Assembly: GCF_003719195.1 (NCBI RefSeq)
Contig: NZ_CP024996.1
Location: 620,001 to 684,000, forward strand
DNA from: Herbaspirillum rubrisubalbicans
Lineage (GTDB): Bacteria > Pseudomonadota > Gammaproteobacteria > Burkholderiales > Burkholderiaceae_D
Direction: 5' to 3'
DNA length: 64,000 nt
The notes beneath the pieces were generated by a model, which had not been told where the DNA came from, made no database searches, and saw only the letters and a program-made list of their open reading frames with translations. How positions within the stretch are numbered: position 1 is the first letter of the stretch; every line of letters starts with the position of its first letter. Below are positions 25,378 to 37,767 of the stretch, one piece after another. The position numbers and the translations under genes were made by a program.

Positions 25378-26217
25378 TCAGGCGGCTGCCGGTAGTTGTG
25401 CCAGCAGGCTGGAGGCGGTGCCGAAGGCGAAGGCATCCATGCGCAGGCTATGATACGTCGAACCGCTGTCCAGGTGTACCAGCCGGGTCCAGTCATCGGC
25501 CGCGCCCATGGCGAAGAACAGACTCAACAAATGCTCATCGCTGGGGTGGGTGCGCACCGCGTGCGGGGCGGTGGTCCGGTAGCCGAACAGGGCTTGCAGG
25601 TCGCCGGCCTGCATCCGGTCCAAGAACCATTGCAGGAATTCGAGCGCATGTGGCGCATCGCTGCCCGCGCTGTCAGTGCGGCGCAGCTCGCGCAGGTTGT
25701 GGGTGAAACTGCCCGAACCGATTAAGAGGATGCCTTCCCTGGCCAGCGGTGCGAGCAACTGCCCGACCTGGAAGTGATAGGCCGGTGGCTGCTGCGATTG
25801 CAGTGACAACTGGATCACCGGCACATCGGCCTGGGGATACAGGTAGCGCAGCGGCACCCAGGCGCCGTGGTCCAGTCCCCAACCGCCATCGGTATGGGCC
25901 GGCAGACCGCCATCGCGCAGACGCTGCGCCACGTGTTCGGCCAGGGCCGGCGCACCAGGGGCGGGATAGTCCAGTTCATACAGAGCAGGCGGGAAACCAC
26001 CGAAGTCATGGATCACCCGCGGCTGGGCCTGGCTGCCCACGCGCGGGGTGAACGTCTCCCAATGCGGCGACATCACCACGATGCCGCGCGGGCGTGGCAG
26101 CGCCGCGCCGATGCCGGCCAGCAGCGGACCGGTGCGGCCGGGTTCCACGGCCAGCATGGGCGAGCCGTGCGAGACGAACAACGAGGGCAGATGGAGGCTA
26201 TCGGAGCTGGTAGACAT
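25378..26217 (-). CDS. ygiD: YgiD/DODA-type extradiol ring-cleavage dioxygenase
   Basis: A 279-residue class III extradiol dioxygenase (LigB fold). Metal-site regions are visible as FVSHGSPMLAVE, IHDFGGFPPALYELDYPAPG, WGLDHGAWVPLRYLYP and GSGSFTHNLRELR. The family includes E. coli YgiD (zinc/iron 4,5-DOPA dioxygenase), but the physiological substrate is generally unknown. AAGGAAAG precedes the ATG. It stands between a DoxX membrane protein gene and a LysR regulator, a frequently seen trio. Confidence 0.87.
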   Translation of the reverse strand: MSTSSDSLHLPSLFVSHGSPMLAVEPGRTGPLLAGIGAALPRPRGIVVMSPHWETFTPRVGSQAQPRVIHDFGGFPPALYELDYPAPGAPALAEHVAQRLRDGGLPAHTDGGWGLDHGAWVPLRYLYPQADVPVIQLSLQSQQPPAYHFQVGQLLAPLAREGILLIGSGSFTHNLRELRRTDSAGSDAPHALEFLQWFLDRMQAGDLQALFGYRTTAPHAVRTHPSDEHLLSLFFAMGAADDWTRLVHLDSGSTYHSLRMDAFAFGTASSLLAQLPAAA

Positions 26218-26315
26218 GATGCTTTCCTTGCAAAAACGAATTATCCAAAACATCGAGACCGGGCGCATGGCCCGGCTGCTTGCGTGGTCAGAGCTCTGAT
26301 GTCAGAGCTTTATTA

Positions 26316-26729
26316 TCAGCGTGGCTCTTCACGCTTCATGGCAAAGGCGCCATCGCCCAGCAGGAACACGGCAATCAGGCCGACGATCCACAGCGCCAGG
26401 TATTCCCAGCCGCCCTTGGGATTGGTGAAGAAGAAGCCGGCCTTGCCATGCACCAACACGATGGCGCCCAGCAGGTCCGCCGCCAGGGGCAGGGCCAGCC
26501 AGCGGCCATAGTAGCCCAGTACCAGCGCGAGGCCACCCACCACTTCCAGTGCCATGACCGGATAGGCGAACCAGCCGGGCACACCCAGCGAGGCGAAGAA
26601 GCCGACCGTGCCAGCCGGGGTGAAGACGAAGATTTTCAGTCCGGCGTGGACCAGGAAGAAGACGCCCATGGTGACGCGCAGCAGGAAGGCGGCGTAGTCG
26701 GCGCGGGTGTTGACGGTAACGGTGGTCAT
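26316..26729 (-). CDS. DoxX-family membrane protein
   Basis: A 137-residue protein with four hydrophobic segments (AAFLLRVTMGVFFLVHAGLK, FAYPVMALEVVGGLALVLGY, LALPLAADLLGAIVLVHG, YLALWIVGLIAVFLLG). It has the DoxX/YphA architecture. Members occur in redox or detoxification settings, with no single function established. It is upstream of the YgiD-type gene with 98 bases between. Confidence 0.8.
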   Translation of the reverse strand: MTTVTVNTRADYAAFLLRVTMGVFFLVHAGLKIFVFTPAGTVGFFASLGVPGWFAYPVMALEVVGGLALVLGYYGRWLALPLAADLLGAIVLVHGKAGFFFTNPKGGWEYLALWIVGLIAVFLLGDGAFAMKREEPR

Positions 26730-26905
26730 GATGATCCCGGAAAGTGTGGAGTGGAGGAAGGCAGGTCAGCCCTTGCGCGTTTTTGCTTGCGGGTGCATCG
26801 AGGCTGGCCATGTCCACACTGTAGGGAAGAATGCGAGCCGGATAAACCGGCCGCGGCGGGAAGGATTGTCTTGTAGAAGTTGACAATCCATCCATGCCAG
26901 AACGA

Positions 26906-28162
26906 TCAGTCTTCGCTGTTGCGCGACACCGGCTTGGCTTCCTCGCGGCGGTTGTAGCCGGCCACCATGTCGAAGCGGAACAGGCGGCACTCCAGTGCGC
27001 CATTGAAGAACGGCGTCTTGCGCGACTCCTTCAGGCGCATCAGCTTGGGCAGGCCGAGGTCGGCCGAGAACAGGAACACGCGCCAGCCGGCAAAGCGTTG
27101 CTTCAAGGTGCTGGAGAAGGCGCTGAAGAATTGCGTAAACAATTCCTCGGTAGGCAGGGCGCGATCACCACGCACGCCGATCCGTTCGCCGTAAGGCGGG
27201 TTGGAGAGGATGATGCCGACCAGCGGCTGGCCTTCGGCGTCCAGTGGCGGCTTGATTTCCTGCGCCTCGATCTGCTTCAAGGGCACTTCGAAATGCACGC
27301 CTGCGCGCAGCAGGTTCTTGCGGGTCAGTTCTACCATGTCGCCGGAGATATCGCTGCCGAAGAGCGTGGGGGTGGTCGGGATCGGATTGGGCTTGAAGTC
27401 TCCCTTGATGCCGAACCAGGCATCGGCATCGAAGTTGCTGAACTTCTCGAAGGCAAAGCGACGGCGCGCACCCGGCGGCACGCCGGCGATGATTTGCGCA
27501 GCCTCGGCCAGGATGGTGCCGGAACCGCACATGGGATCGAACAGCGGCACGCCCGGCTTCCAGCCGGCGGTGCGCAACAGGCCTGCGGCCAGGTTTTCGC
27601 GCAGCGGCGCGTCACCGGTTTCTTCACGCCAGCCGCGCTTGAACAGAGCCTCGCCCGAGGTATCCAGGTAGACCGTGAAATTGTGGGCATCGACGAAGCC
27701 GGCGATGCGCATGTCGGGGGTGCGGGTGTTGACCGAGGGACGCAGCTTGAACTGGTCGAGGAAGCGGTCACAGATGGCATCCTTGATCTTGAGCGTGGTG
27801 AATTCCAGGCTGCGCAAGGGCGACTTCACGGCGGTCAGGTCCACGCGGATGGTGTGCGAGACCTTGAACCAGTCTTCCCAGGCTTGTGCCAGGGTGAGGT
27901 CGTAGATGTCGTTTTCGTTCTTGTAGGAACCATGGCCCATGCGCAAGAGGACGCGGCTGGCGATGCGCGAGTGCAGGTTCATCTGGTAGGCCGCCAGGAG
28001 CGTACCGGAGCAATGCACGCCACCGGGCACCTGGTTGTGCACCTTGAGGTTGGCGGCGGTGCCGGCGTGCTGGGCGATCTCGTTGAGTTCCTCGGCCAGG
28101 GCCACCTCCAGGCCGCGCGGGCAGGGGCAGAAGTAAGAGTAGTGAGTGTCGGGGGATTGCAT
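26906..28162 (-). CDS. THUMP-domain class I RNA methyltransferase (RlmL N-half type)
   Basis: A 418-residue cytoplasmic enzyme. It has an N-terminal ferredoxin-like and THUMP region (about 10-165) and a Rossmann methyltransferase with FDPMCGSGTILAEAA (SAM motif I) and LSNPPYGERIG (catalytic NPPY). It corresponds to the N-terminal, guanine-N2-methylating half of E. coli RlmL; the RlmK half is missing, as is common outside gammaproteobacteria. The likely substrate is 23S rRNA. Gene symbol left open because single-domain homologues vary. Confidence 0.82.
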   Translation of the reverse strand: MQSPDTHYSYFCPCPRGLEVALAEELNEIAQHAGTAANLKVHNQVPGGVHCSGTLLAAYQMNLHSRIASRVLLRMGHGSYKNENDIYDLTLAQAWEDWFKVSHTIRVDLTAVKSPLRSLEFTTLKIKDAICDRFLDQFKLRPSVNTRTPDMRIAGFVDAHNFTVYLDTSGEALFKRGWREETGDAPLRENLAAGLLRTAGWKPGVPLFDPMCGSGTILAEAAQIIAGVPPGARRRFAFEKFSNFDADAWFGIKGDFKPNPIPTTPTLFGSDISGDMVELTRKNLLRAGVHFEVPLKQIEAQEIKPPLDAEGQPLVGIILSNPPYGERIGVRGDRALPTEELFTQFFSAFSSTLKQRFAGWRVFLFSADLGLPKLMRLKESRKTPFFNGALECRLFRFDMVAGYNRREEAKPVSRNSED

Positions 28163-28204
28163 GGGAGTACCTTTTATCCGTTGGAAAACAGGGTTTCAGA
28201 AATG

Positions 28205-28240
28205 AAAACGCCGGACTGCAAGGGCGCAGTCCGGCGTCAT
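28205..28240 (-). terminator. Strong hairpin terminator between DsbA-like gene and methyltransferase gene
   Basis: A perfect 12-bp stem (ACGCCGGACTGC at 28208-28219, GCAGTCCGGCGT at 28226-28237), followed on the minus strand by TTTTC, lies just after the stop of the DsbA-like gene. Confidence 0.75.
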
Positions 28241-28255
28241 TGTACGCTGGCCGCG

Positions 28256-28861
28256 TCAGCCTTTGGCGAAGGCGCGCTCGACGAAGTCCAGGCGATCCTG
28301 GCCCCAGTAGCCTTCACCCTGGTAGATGTACCACGGTGCGCCAAAGACGCTGGCGGCATTGGCTTCATCGGTGAAGCGGTCGAATTCGGCCTGCACGCTG
28401 GCGGTCTCGGCCGACTTCAGCAGCGCCGCGCCATCGTGCTCCAGCGCGTTGGCGATGGCCACCAGGGTATCGGTATCGGCGATGTTCCTCTGTTCTTCCC
28501 ACACTGCGCGCATGATGGCGCCGGTCAGGCGCAGCGCGGCGGCGGTGCCGTGGGCCAGCTGGGTGGCGATGATCAGGCGCGCCGCGGTGTCGCTGTTGAC
28601 CGGGAAATAGGTCGGCTGCAACACCATGGGTTTACCCAGGAATTCGCTCCAGCGCGCCAGTTCCTTCAAGCGATAGGCTTGGCGTTGCGGTGCGCGTTTG
28701 GCCAGCGGCAGGCCGCCCGAGACACCGAAGATCTTGGACAGGTCGAAGGGCTTGGGCAGGATCTGCACCTGGTATTTTTCGGCGAGGGCGACGAAACGCT
28801 CGTGGCCCAGGTAGGCGAAGGGGGAATGTGGCGCGAAGAAGTACTCACAGACTTTGCTCAT
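28256..28861 (-). CDS. 2-hydroxychromene-2-carboxylate isomerase family protein (DsbA fold)
   Basis: A 201-residue protein of the DsbA/kappa-GST fold. The N-terminal CEYFFAPHSPFAYLGHERF has Ser in the position where the thiol-disulfide oxidoreductases have CxxC, and VFGAPWYIYQGEGYWGQDRL is the family C-terminal motif. The reaction is probably glutathione-dependent isomerisation, as in naphthalene-type aromatic degradation, but no aromatic pathway lies nearby. A general glutathione-linked role is equally possible. Confidence 0.82.
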   Translation of the reverse strand: MSKVCEYFFAPHSPFAYLGHERFVALAEKYQVQILPKPFDLSKIFGVSGGLPLAKRAPQRQAYRLKELARWSEFLGKPMVLQPTYFPVNSDTAARLIIATQLAHGTAAALRLTGAIMRAVWEEQRNIADTDTLVAIANALEHDGAALLKSAETASVQAEFDRFTDEANAASVFGAPWYIYQGEGYWGQDRLDFVERAFAKG

Positions 28862-28913
28862 GACCGGCTCCGGAATGGATGAGGGTGTGGGGAATCGTGC
28901 GTGGATACAGCAA

Positions 28914-29339
28914 TCAGAATGGCTTGACGACCACCAGGATCACGATGGCCAGCATCAGCAGCACCGGCACTTCGTTGAACCAGCGGAACCAGAGGTGGCT
29001 GCGGGTGTTCTTGCCGTGCTCGAATTTCTTGAGCAGGGAGCCGCAGGCGTGCTGGTAGCCGATCACCAGTACCACCAGCAACAGCTTGGCGTGCAGCCAG
29101 CCGTTGCCCGGCCCCTTCCAGAACTGCCAGGTGATGACCAGCAGCCACACGCCCAGCGCCAGCGCCACCAGCGAGATCATGCCGGTGAAGCGATACAGCC
29201 GGCGCGCCATGCCCAGCAGGCGCTCACGGGCGACCAGGTCGGTTTCCTGCGCCAGGTTCACGAAGATGCGCGGCAGGTAGAACAGACCGGCGAACCAGGA
29301 GGCGATGAAGACGATGTGCAGGGCTTTGATCCAGAGCAT
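28914..29339 (-). CDS. hemJ: Protoporphyrinogen oxidase HemJ
   Basis: A 141-residue integral membrane protein with four hydrophobic segments. The essential N-terminal His lies in WIKALHIVFIASWFAGLFYL, and a Lys/His-containing WLHAKLLLVVLVIGY occurs in the middle, both conserved in HemJ. It oxidises protoporphyrinogen IX to protoporphyrin IX, the step before ferrochelatase (hemH, 20 kb away here). It is close to proA on the same strand, with 56 bases between. Confidence 0.87.
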   Translation of the reverse strand: MLWIKALHIVFIASWFAGLFYLPRIFVNLAQETDLVARERLLGMARRLYRFTGMISLVALALGVWLLVITWQFWKGPGNGWLHAKLLLVVLVIGYQHACGSLLKKFEHGKNTRSHLWFRWFNEVPVLLMLAIVILVVVKPF

Positions 29340-29395
29340 GACGGTCCTTGTCGATGAGGTTGATGTGACGTTGGCGCTGACGGGTGCTCAGAGAT

Positions 29396-30664
29396 TTATT
29401 GACGCACTTGCCCCTGGCCCAGCACCACATACTTCAGCGAGGTCAAGCCTTCCAGCCCCACCGGGCCGCGCGCGTGCAGCTTGTCGTTGGAGATGCCGAT
29501 TTCCGCCCCGAGGCCATATTCAAAACCATCGGCAAAGCGGGTGGAGGCATTGACCATGACCGAGGCCGAATCGACTTCGCGCAGGAAGCGCATGGCGCGG
29601 GTGTAGTCCTCGGTGACGATGCTGTCGGTGTGCTGGGAAGAGTGACGATTGATGTGCTCGATGGCTTCTTCGACGTCGGCCACCACCTTCACGGCCAGGA
29701 TCGGGGCCAGGTATTCGGTGTCCCAGTCTTCGTCGGTGGCCGCCTTCAGGAACGGGTAGTCGGCCAGGATCTCGGCGGCTTCGGCGTCGCAGCGCAATTC
29801 CACTTCCTTGACGCGATACAGCTCGGACAGCGGTGGCAGTATGGCCGCGGCAATGTTGCGCGAGACCAGCAGGGTTTCCATGGTGTTGCAGGTGCCGTAG
29901 CGATGGCACTTGGCGTTGAAGGCCACGTCCAGCGCCTTGCGGGTGTCGGCACGGTCATCGATGTAGACATGGCAGATGCCGTCGAGGTGCTTGATCATCG
30001 GCACCTTGGCTTCCTTCATCAGGCGCTCGATCAAGCCCTTGCCGCCGCGCGGCACGATCACGTCCACGTACTCCTGCATGGTGATGAGCGCACCCACGGC
30101 GGCACGGTCGGTGGTCTCGACCACTTGCACTGCTTCCTCAGGCAGGCCGGCACCGGCCAGGCCTTCCTTGACCAGCTTGGCCAGGGCCTGGTTGCAATGG
30201 ATGGCTTCGGAACCACCGCGCAGGATGGTAGCGTTGCCACTCTTGATGCACAGGCCGGCAGCATCCACCGTCACGTTGGGGCGGGCTTCGTAGATGATGC
30301 CGATCACGCCCAGTGGCACACGCATCTGGCCGACCTGAATGCCGGTGGGGCGGTACTTCATGTTGCTGATCTCGCCGATGGGATCGGGCAGGGAGGCGAT
30401 CTGCTCCAGGCCTTCGGCCATGGTGGCGATGGCCTTGTCCGACAGCGTGAGGCGGTCCAGCATGGCTTCGGCCAGGCCATTGGCGCGGGCCGCATCGAGG
30501 TCCAGCGCATTGGCCGCACGCAGCAGCTCGGCGTCGCGCCGGATGGCGGCGGCAATCAGCAGCAGGGCCTGGTTCTTGGAGGCGGTATCGGCACGGGCCA
30601 TGGCGCGCGAGGCGGCACGGGCCTGTTGGCCGATGCGGTTCATGTAGAGTTCGATGTTTTCCAT
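29396..30664 (-). CDS. proA: Gamma-glutamyl phosphate reductase
   Basis: A 422-residue aldehyde-dehydrogenase-fold enzyme. It reduces gamma-glutamyl phosphate with NADPH to glutamate-5-semialdehyde in proline synthesis. The catalytic Cys is in [13 protein letters not shown], and the N-terminal nucleotide region includes [20 protein letters not shown]. Length is standard. proB is not in the window. It lies 68 bases downstream of holA, in a minus-strand run with leuS, lptE and holA. Confidence 0.95.
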   Translation of the reverse strand: MENIELYMNRIGQQARAASRAMARADTASKNQALLLIAAAIRRDAELLRAANALDLDAARANGLAEAMLDRLTLSDKAIATMAEGLEQIASLPDPIGEISNMKYRPTGIQVGQMRVPLGVIGIIYEARPNVTVDAAGLCIKSGNATILRGGSEAIHCNQALAKLVKEGLAGAGLPEEAVQVVETTDRAAVGALITMQEYVDVIVPRGGKGLIERLMKEAKVPMIKHLDGICHVYIDDRADTRKALDVAFNAKCHRYGTCNTMETLLVSRNIAAAILPPLSELYRVKEVELRCDAEAAEILADYPFLKAATDEDWDTEYLAPILAVKVVADVEEAIEHINRHSSQHTDSIVTEDYTRAMRFLREVDSASVMVNASTRFADGFEYGLGAEIGISNDKLHARGPVGLEGLTSLKYVVLGQGQVRQ

Positions 30665-30732
30665 TCGGGTTCCTGCTTGGCGCGGTCAATGAGCGCGTCG
30701 GGTTCGATATCGATGTGGGTTCTCGGTGCTGG

Positions 30733-31752
30733 TCAGCGTCCGCGTGCCAGTTTCAGGCCCAATTGCAGCAAGGCGTCCCATGGGTCGCCAGCAAAGGCGC
30801 GGGCACGCAGGCCCTTGACCATGCGGTCCACCAGGGCCGCCTCCTGCAAGGCCTGTTCCAGCGTGGCCAGGTTGATGCGGCGCAGGGCCGGTTCCATCAG
30901 CCGCTCGCGCGGGCCCCAGATGCGGTATTCCTTGAGCAAGGCGCCCACGGGTTTGCCCTGGGCCATGCCGGACTTCAGCTTGAGCAAAGTGCGGATTTCT
31001 TCGGTGACAGCCCACAGCACCAGCGGCAGCGCTTCGCCTTCCCCCTTCAAGCCTTCCATCATGCGCGTCAGGCGTGCGATGTCGCCGGAGAGCATGGCTT
31101 CGTTGAGCTTGAAGACATCGTAGCGGGCCACGTTCAGGACCGCATCCTGCACCTGCTCGAAACTGAGTTGCCCGGCCGGATAGAGCAGGGCCAGCTTCTG
31201 GATTTCCTGGTGCGCGGCCAGCAGGTTGCCTTCCACGCGATCGGCGATGAAGTCCAGGCAGGGCCGCTCGGCGCTCTGCTGCTGGGCGGCCAGCCGGTTG
31301 CCGATCCAGCCCGGCAACTGGGCGCGCTCCACCAGCGGGATGTCGATATAGACCGCAGCCTGTTGCAGCGCGCCGACCCAGGCCGCCTTTTGCGTGGCCC
31401 AGTCCAGTTTGGGCAGGCTGATGATGGTGAGATTGTCGGGTGAAAGATTGGCCGCGTAATCCTGCAGCGCCTGGCCGCCATCCTTGCCTGGCTTGCCGGC
31501 GGGGATGCGCAGTTCGATGAGCTTCTTGTCGCCGAACAGCGATTGCGACTGGTTGGCTGCCAGCAGTTCGCCCCACTTGAAGCTGCGCTCCACCACCAGC
31601 ACTTCGCGCTCGGTATAGCCTTGGGCACGAGCACTGCGGCGGATCTTGTCGGCAGCCTCCAGCGCCAGCAGGTGCTCATCGCTGGCGATCACGTACAGTG
31701 GTGCCAGCGATTTGCCGAGATGGGCGTCCAGAGAGTCGTGGCGCAGTTGCAT
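30733..31752 (-). CDS. holA: DNA polymerase III subunit delta
   Basis: A 339-residue clamp-loader subunit that opens the beta clamp. The N-terminal segment LAPLYVIASDEHLLALEAAD is the delta-type nucleotide-binding-like fold with no working Walker motif, followed by helices and the collar domain (RYDVFKLNEAMLSGD). The start at MQLRHDS is chosen because it lies 19 bases after the lptE stop. The longer frame would run through lptE. lptE-holA is a conserved pair. Confidence 0.92.
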   Translation of the reverse strand: MQLRHDSLDAHLGKSLAPLYVIASDEHLLALEAADKIRRSARAQGYTEREVLVVERSFKWGELLAANQSQSLFGDKKLIELRIPAGKPGKDGGQALQDYAANLSPDNLTIISLPKLDWATQKAAWVGALQQAAVYIDIPLVERAQLPGWIGNRLAAQQQSAERPCLDFIADRVEGNLLAAHQEIQKLALLYPAGQLSFEQVQDAVLNVARYDVFKLNEAMLSGDIARLTRMMEGLKGEGEALPLVLWAVTEEIRTLLKLKSGMAQGKPVGALLKEYRIWGPRERLMEPALRRINLATLEQALQEAALVDRMVKGLRARAFAGDPWDALLQLGLKLARGR

Positions 31753-31771
31753 GGCAGTCCGGGTGCGCCGA

Positions 31772-32317
31772 TCAGGAATCCGAATCGGCCGCAGCCTTTT
31801 CGTTGTGGATGGCGTTCTTGGAGGCCGACAGGCGGCGCAGGATCTGCTGCACCAGGTCGGACTGCATGTCACGATAGAGCAGCACTTCTTCGGCTTGCTT
31901 GGCCAGTTCCTGGTTTTCGTCATAGGTGATGACGCGGCGCAGGGTGATGGCCGTGGGCGGGATCACGATCACACCCTTGGCATCGGTGACCGAGAAGGTG
32001 AAGCGCTGGAACAGTGCATATTCACGCACGCGGCCGTCGGTGTTCAAGGTCAGCACCTGGCGGTCGCGGGTGTCGGCCAGCACCTTCAGGTTGACTTCCG
32101 CTTCCTTGGGATCTCTGAGTACCTTGGCGCCGCTGGCTTCGAGGTTGCGCTTCAGTTCCACGCCTACCGGCGAATTGGGCCCGAAGCCCAGGTAGATGGT
32201 CTTGAAGGGCAGGTCGACCGCGCCGCGCAGATGGAAGCCGCAGGCCGTGAGCACCACGGCTGCGGCCACCAGCAGCAGCCATTGCGAGAAACGCTTGATT
32301 TGGAGTTGAGCGCGCAT
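31772..32317 (-). CDS. lptE: LPS-assembly lipoprotein LptE
   Basis: A 181-residue lipoprotein. The signal and lipobox (LLLVAAAVVLTAC, Cys26) are followed by GFHLRGAVDLPFKTIYLGF, typical of LptE. It is the outer-membrane plug of LptD and needed for LPS export. Gene order leuS-lptE-holA is conserved in betaproteobacteria. The leuS stop is 28 bases upstream, so they are probably cotranscribed. Confidence 0.93.
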   Translation of the reverse strand: MRAQLQIKRFSQWLLLVAAAVVLTACGFHLRGAVDLPFKTIYLGFGPNSPVGVELKRNLEASGAKVLRDPKEAEVNLKVLADTRDRQVLTLNTDGRVREYALFQRFTFSVTDAKGVIVIPPTAITLRRVITYDENQELAKQAEEVLLYRDMQSDLVQQILRRLSASKNAIHNEKAAADSDS

Positions 32318-32345
32318 GGAGTTCCGTCGTTAAAGTTGGGCCGGA

Positions 32346-35502
<3,157 letters not shown>

Positions 35503-36609
35503 ATGAAATCGTTTTCATTTGCCCCCGGTACCGCCGTGCGTCCCTCCATCAAACAAGTTGCCCATCTGGCTGGCGTCTCCATTGCCACTGTTTCCCGCCT
35601 GCTCAACAAGCCCGGCTCGGTGAGCGCGGAGACGGCCGAGAAGATCCATCGCAGCATCGCCGAGCTGGGTTTTCGTCCCAATTTCACCGGCCGCAACCTG
35701 CGTGCCGGCAACTCGCGCACCGTGGGCGTGGTGCTGCCCACCTTGTCCAACACGGTGTTCGCCCAGTGCCTGCAAGGCATAGAGCTGGCCGCCCGGGCGC
35801 TGGATTACTCGGTCATGTTCACCACCACCGAATACCTGCCGGAAGAGGAGTCGGCCGCCGTCGAGCTGCTGCTGGGCCATCGGGTGGACGGGGTGATCCT
35901 GACGGTGGCCGATGCCGGCGCAAATGCCACGCTGGACTTGCTGGAGCGCGAGCGCATTCCCTTCGTGCTGACCTACAACCAGTTGGCGGGCGTGGAGACG
36001 GTGGCGCATCGCGCCTCGGTCTCGGTCGATAACCGCGCCGCCGCCTGTGACGCGGTGGCCTACCTGATCGGGCTGGGACATCGCCGCATCCAGATGCTCT
36101 CGGGCCGCTTCACCGCCTCCGACCGCGCCATGCAACGCTATTACGGCTACCTCGACGCCATGCGCGCGGCCGGCCTGGCGCCGCTGCCGGCCATTGAGGT
36201 AGAGCGCCACACCCTCACCGCCGCCGCCGACTACCAGCAGATGATGGCCGATCCGCAGCAGCGCCCCACGGCCTTGTTCTGCTCCAACGACCTGTTGGCC
36301 TTGAGCGCCATGCGCGATTTGCGCGCGCTGGGATTGCAGGTGCCGGGCGATATCTCGGTGATGGGCTTCGACGGCATTCCGGTCGGCGCCCTGGTGCAGC
36401 CGGTGCTGGCCAGCGTGGTCCAGCCCTCGGAACAGATCGGCGAGGTGGCTCTGCGTACCTTGGTCGATGCCATCGAGCGCGCCGTGCCGGCGGTGGCCGA
36501 TGTCGAGGGCGCCGCTCCGGTGGCTGCCGCCGCCGAGGTGCGTCACATCCTGCCGCATGTGTTGCGCCAGGGTGGATCGGTGGCGGCGGTGTCGTCTTCG
36601 AGTTTGTAG
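35503..36609 (+). CDS. LacI-family transcriptional regulator
   Basis: A 368-residue repressor. The HTH is SIKQVAHLAGVSIATVSRLL (residues 15-34), followed by the hinge helix with LRAGNSRTVGVVLPTLSNTV and a periplasmic-binding-like effector domain with DGIPVGALVQPVLASVVQP. Length is slightly above usual because of an Ala/Val-rich C-terminal segment. It is upstream of an ABC importer operon on the same strand and probably regulates it, perhaps through the 14-base repeats in between. The ligand is unknown. Confidence 0.87.
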   Translation: MKSFSFAPGTAVRPSIKQVAHLAGVSIATVSRLLNKPGSVSAETAEKIHRSIAELGFRPNFTGRNLRAGNSRTVGVVLPTLSNTVFAQCLQGIELAARALDYSVMFTTTEYLPEEESAAVELLLGHRVDGVILTVADAGANATLDLLERERIPFVLTYNQLAGVETVAHRASVSVDNRAAACDAVAYLIGLGHRRIQMLSGRFTASDRAMQRYYGYLDAMRAAGLAPLPAIEVERHTLTAAADYQQMMADPQQRPTALFCSNDLLALSAMRDLRALGLQVPGDISVMGFDGIPVGALVQPVLASVVQPSEQIGEVALRTLVDAIERAVPAVADVEGAAPVAAAAEVRHILPHVLRQGGSVAAVSSSSL

Positions 36610-36646
36610 TGGGTGTCTTTTTTTTACGTCGCGGATGTTCCTGATT

Positions 36647-36702
36647 CCTGATGTCTGTCGTTTGACATCTGTCCTTTGACATCTGTCCTCTATCGTTTGT
36701 CG
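36647..36702 (+). repeat. Degenerate 14-bp tandem repeats upstream of the ABC operon
   Basis: TTTGACATCTGTCC occurs twice head to tail (36661-36674, 36675-36688). Related 14-mers lie on each side (36647-36660, 9 of 14 identical; 36689-36702, 8 of 14). GATGTC...GACATC also forms a small inverted repeat. Position just before the importer start suggests an operator, though a simple repeat is possible. Confidence 0.5.
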
Positions 36703-36738
36703 TCCCTGTGTTATTCAACCTATTGGAAAGGATCTGAC

Positions 36739-37746
36739 ATGTTCCTGAAACGTGTTATTCAAACCGCTGCCGGCGCACTGTTGCTGTCGGCTTCCCTGGC
36801 CGCATCGGCCCAAACCGCGATCTGCTACAACTGCCCGCCGGAGTGGGCTGACTGGGCCGCCCAGATCAAGGCGATCAAGGACAAGACCGGCATCACCGTG
36901 CCGCCCGACAACAAGAACAGTGGCCAGGCCCTGGCCCAGTTGACTGCCGAGAAGGCCAGCCCGGTGGCTGACTTCACCTATCTCGGCGTGTCCTTCGGTA
37001 TCGAAGCCAAGAACAAGGATCTGGTGGCCGCCTACAAGCCGGCGCACTGGAACGATATTCCAAATGGTCTGAAGGACCCGGACGGTTACTGGTTCACCAT
37101 CCACTCCGGCACCATGGGCATCATGGTCAACGTCGATGCCTTGAAGGGTAAGCCGGTTCCCAAGTCCTGGGCTGACCTGCAAAAGCCGGAATACAAGGGC
37201 TTGATCGGTTACCTGGACCCGGCCTCGGCCTTCGTCGGCTATGTCGGCGCGGTGGCGATCAACCAGGCACTGGGTGGTACGCTGGATGATTTCTCGCCGG
37301 CCATCACCTACTTCAAGAACCTGCAGAAGAACCAGCCCATCGTCCCCAAGCAGACTTCCTACGCCCGTCTGATCTCGGGTGAAATCCCCATCCTGCTGGG
37401 CTATGACTTCGACGCCTATCGCGCCAAGTACAAGGACCACGCCAACGTGGCCTTCGTGATCCCCAGCGAAGGTACCGTCACCGTGCCCTACGTGGTGTCG
37501 CTGGTGAAGAATGCCCCGCACCAGGCCGAAGCCAAGAAGGTGCTGGACTTCCTGCTGTCCGACCAGGGCCAGGCCATCTGGGCCAATGCCTATCTGCGTC
37601 CGGTGCGTGCCTCGGCCATGTCCAAGGAAGCTGAGTCGCGCTTCCTGCCGGCTACCGAATACGCCCGTGCCAAGTCGGTCGATTACGGCAAGATGGCCGA
37701 AGTCCAGCGCAAGTTCGGCGAGCGCTACCTGGCGGAAGTTCGCTAA
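36739..37746 (+). CDS. ABC importer periplasmic substrate-binding protein
   Basis: A 335-residue protein of the extracellular solute-binding family 1/iron-spermidine type. The signal peptide (about 1-25, QTAAGALLLSASLAASAQ) is cleaved probably after ASA. AICYNCPPEWADWAAQIKAI starts the mature part, and an ALNQAL-like core and C-terminal LDFLLSDQGQAIWANAYLRP are typical. AAGGATCTG precedes the ATG. First gene of an operon with two permeases, an ATPase and a phosphodiesterase; the last suggests a phosphodiester or phosphonate-like substrate. Confidence 0.85.
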   Translation: MFLKRVIQTAAGALLLSASLAASAQTAICYNCPPEWADWAAQIKAIKDKTGITVPPDNKNSGQALAQLTAEKASPVADFTYLGVSFGIEAKNKDLVAAYKPAHWNDIPNGLKDPDGYWFTIHSGTMGIMVNVDALKGKPVPKSWADLQKPEYKGLIGYLDPASAFVGYVGAVAINQALGGTLDDFSPAITYFKNLQKNQPIVPKQTSYARLISGEIPILLGYDFDAYRAKYKDHANVAFVIPSEGTVTVPYVVSLVKNAPHQAEAKKVLDFLLSDQGQAIWANAYLRPVRASAMSKEAESRFLPATEYARAKSVDYGKMAEVQRKFGERYLAEVR

Positions 37747-37767
37747 ATGCAGGCCGCAGGAGCAAGC

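Noticed and set aside
26894..28882. 662-codon plus-strand frame opposite the RNA methyltransferase and DsbA-like genes
   Set aside because: It spans two clear minus-strand genes and their terminator and has shadow-type composition.
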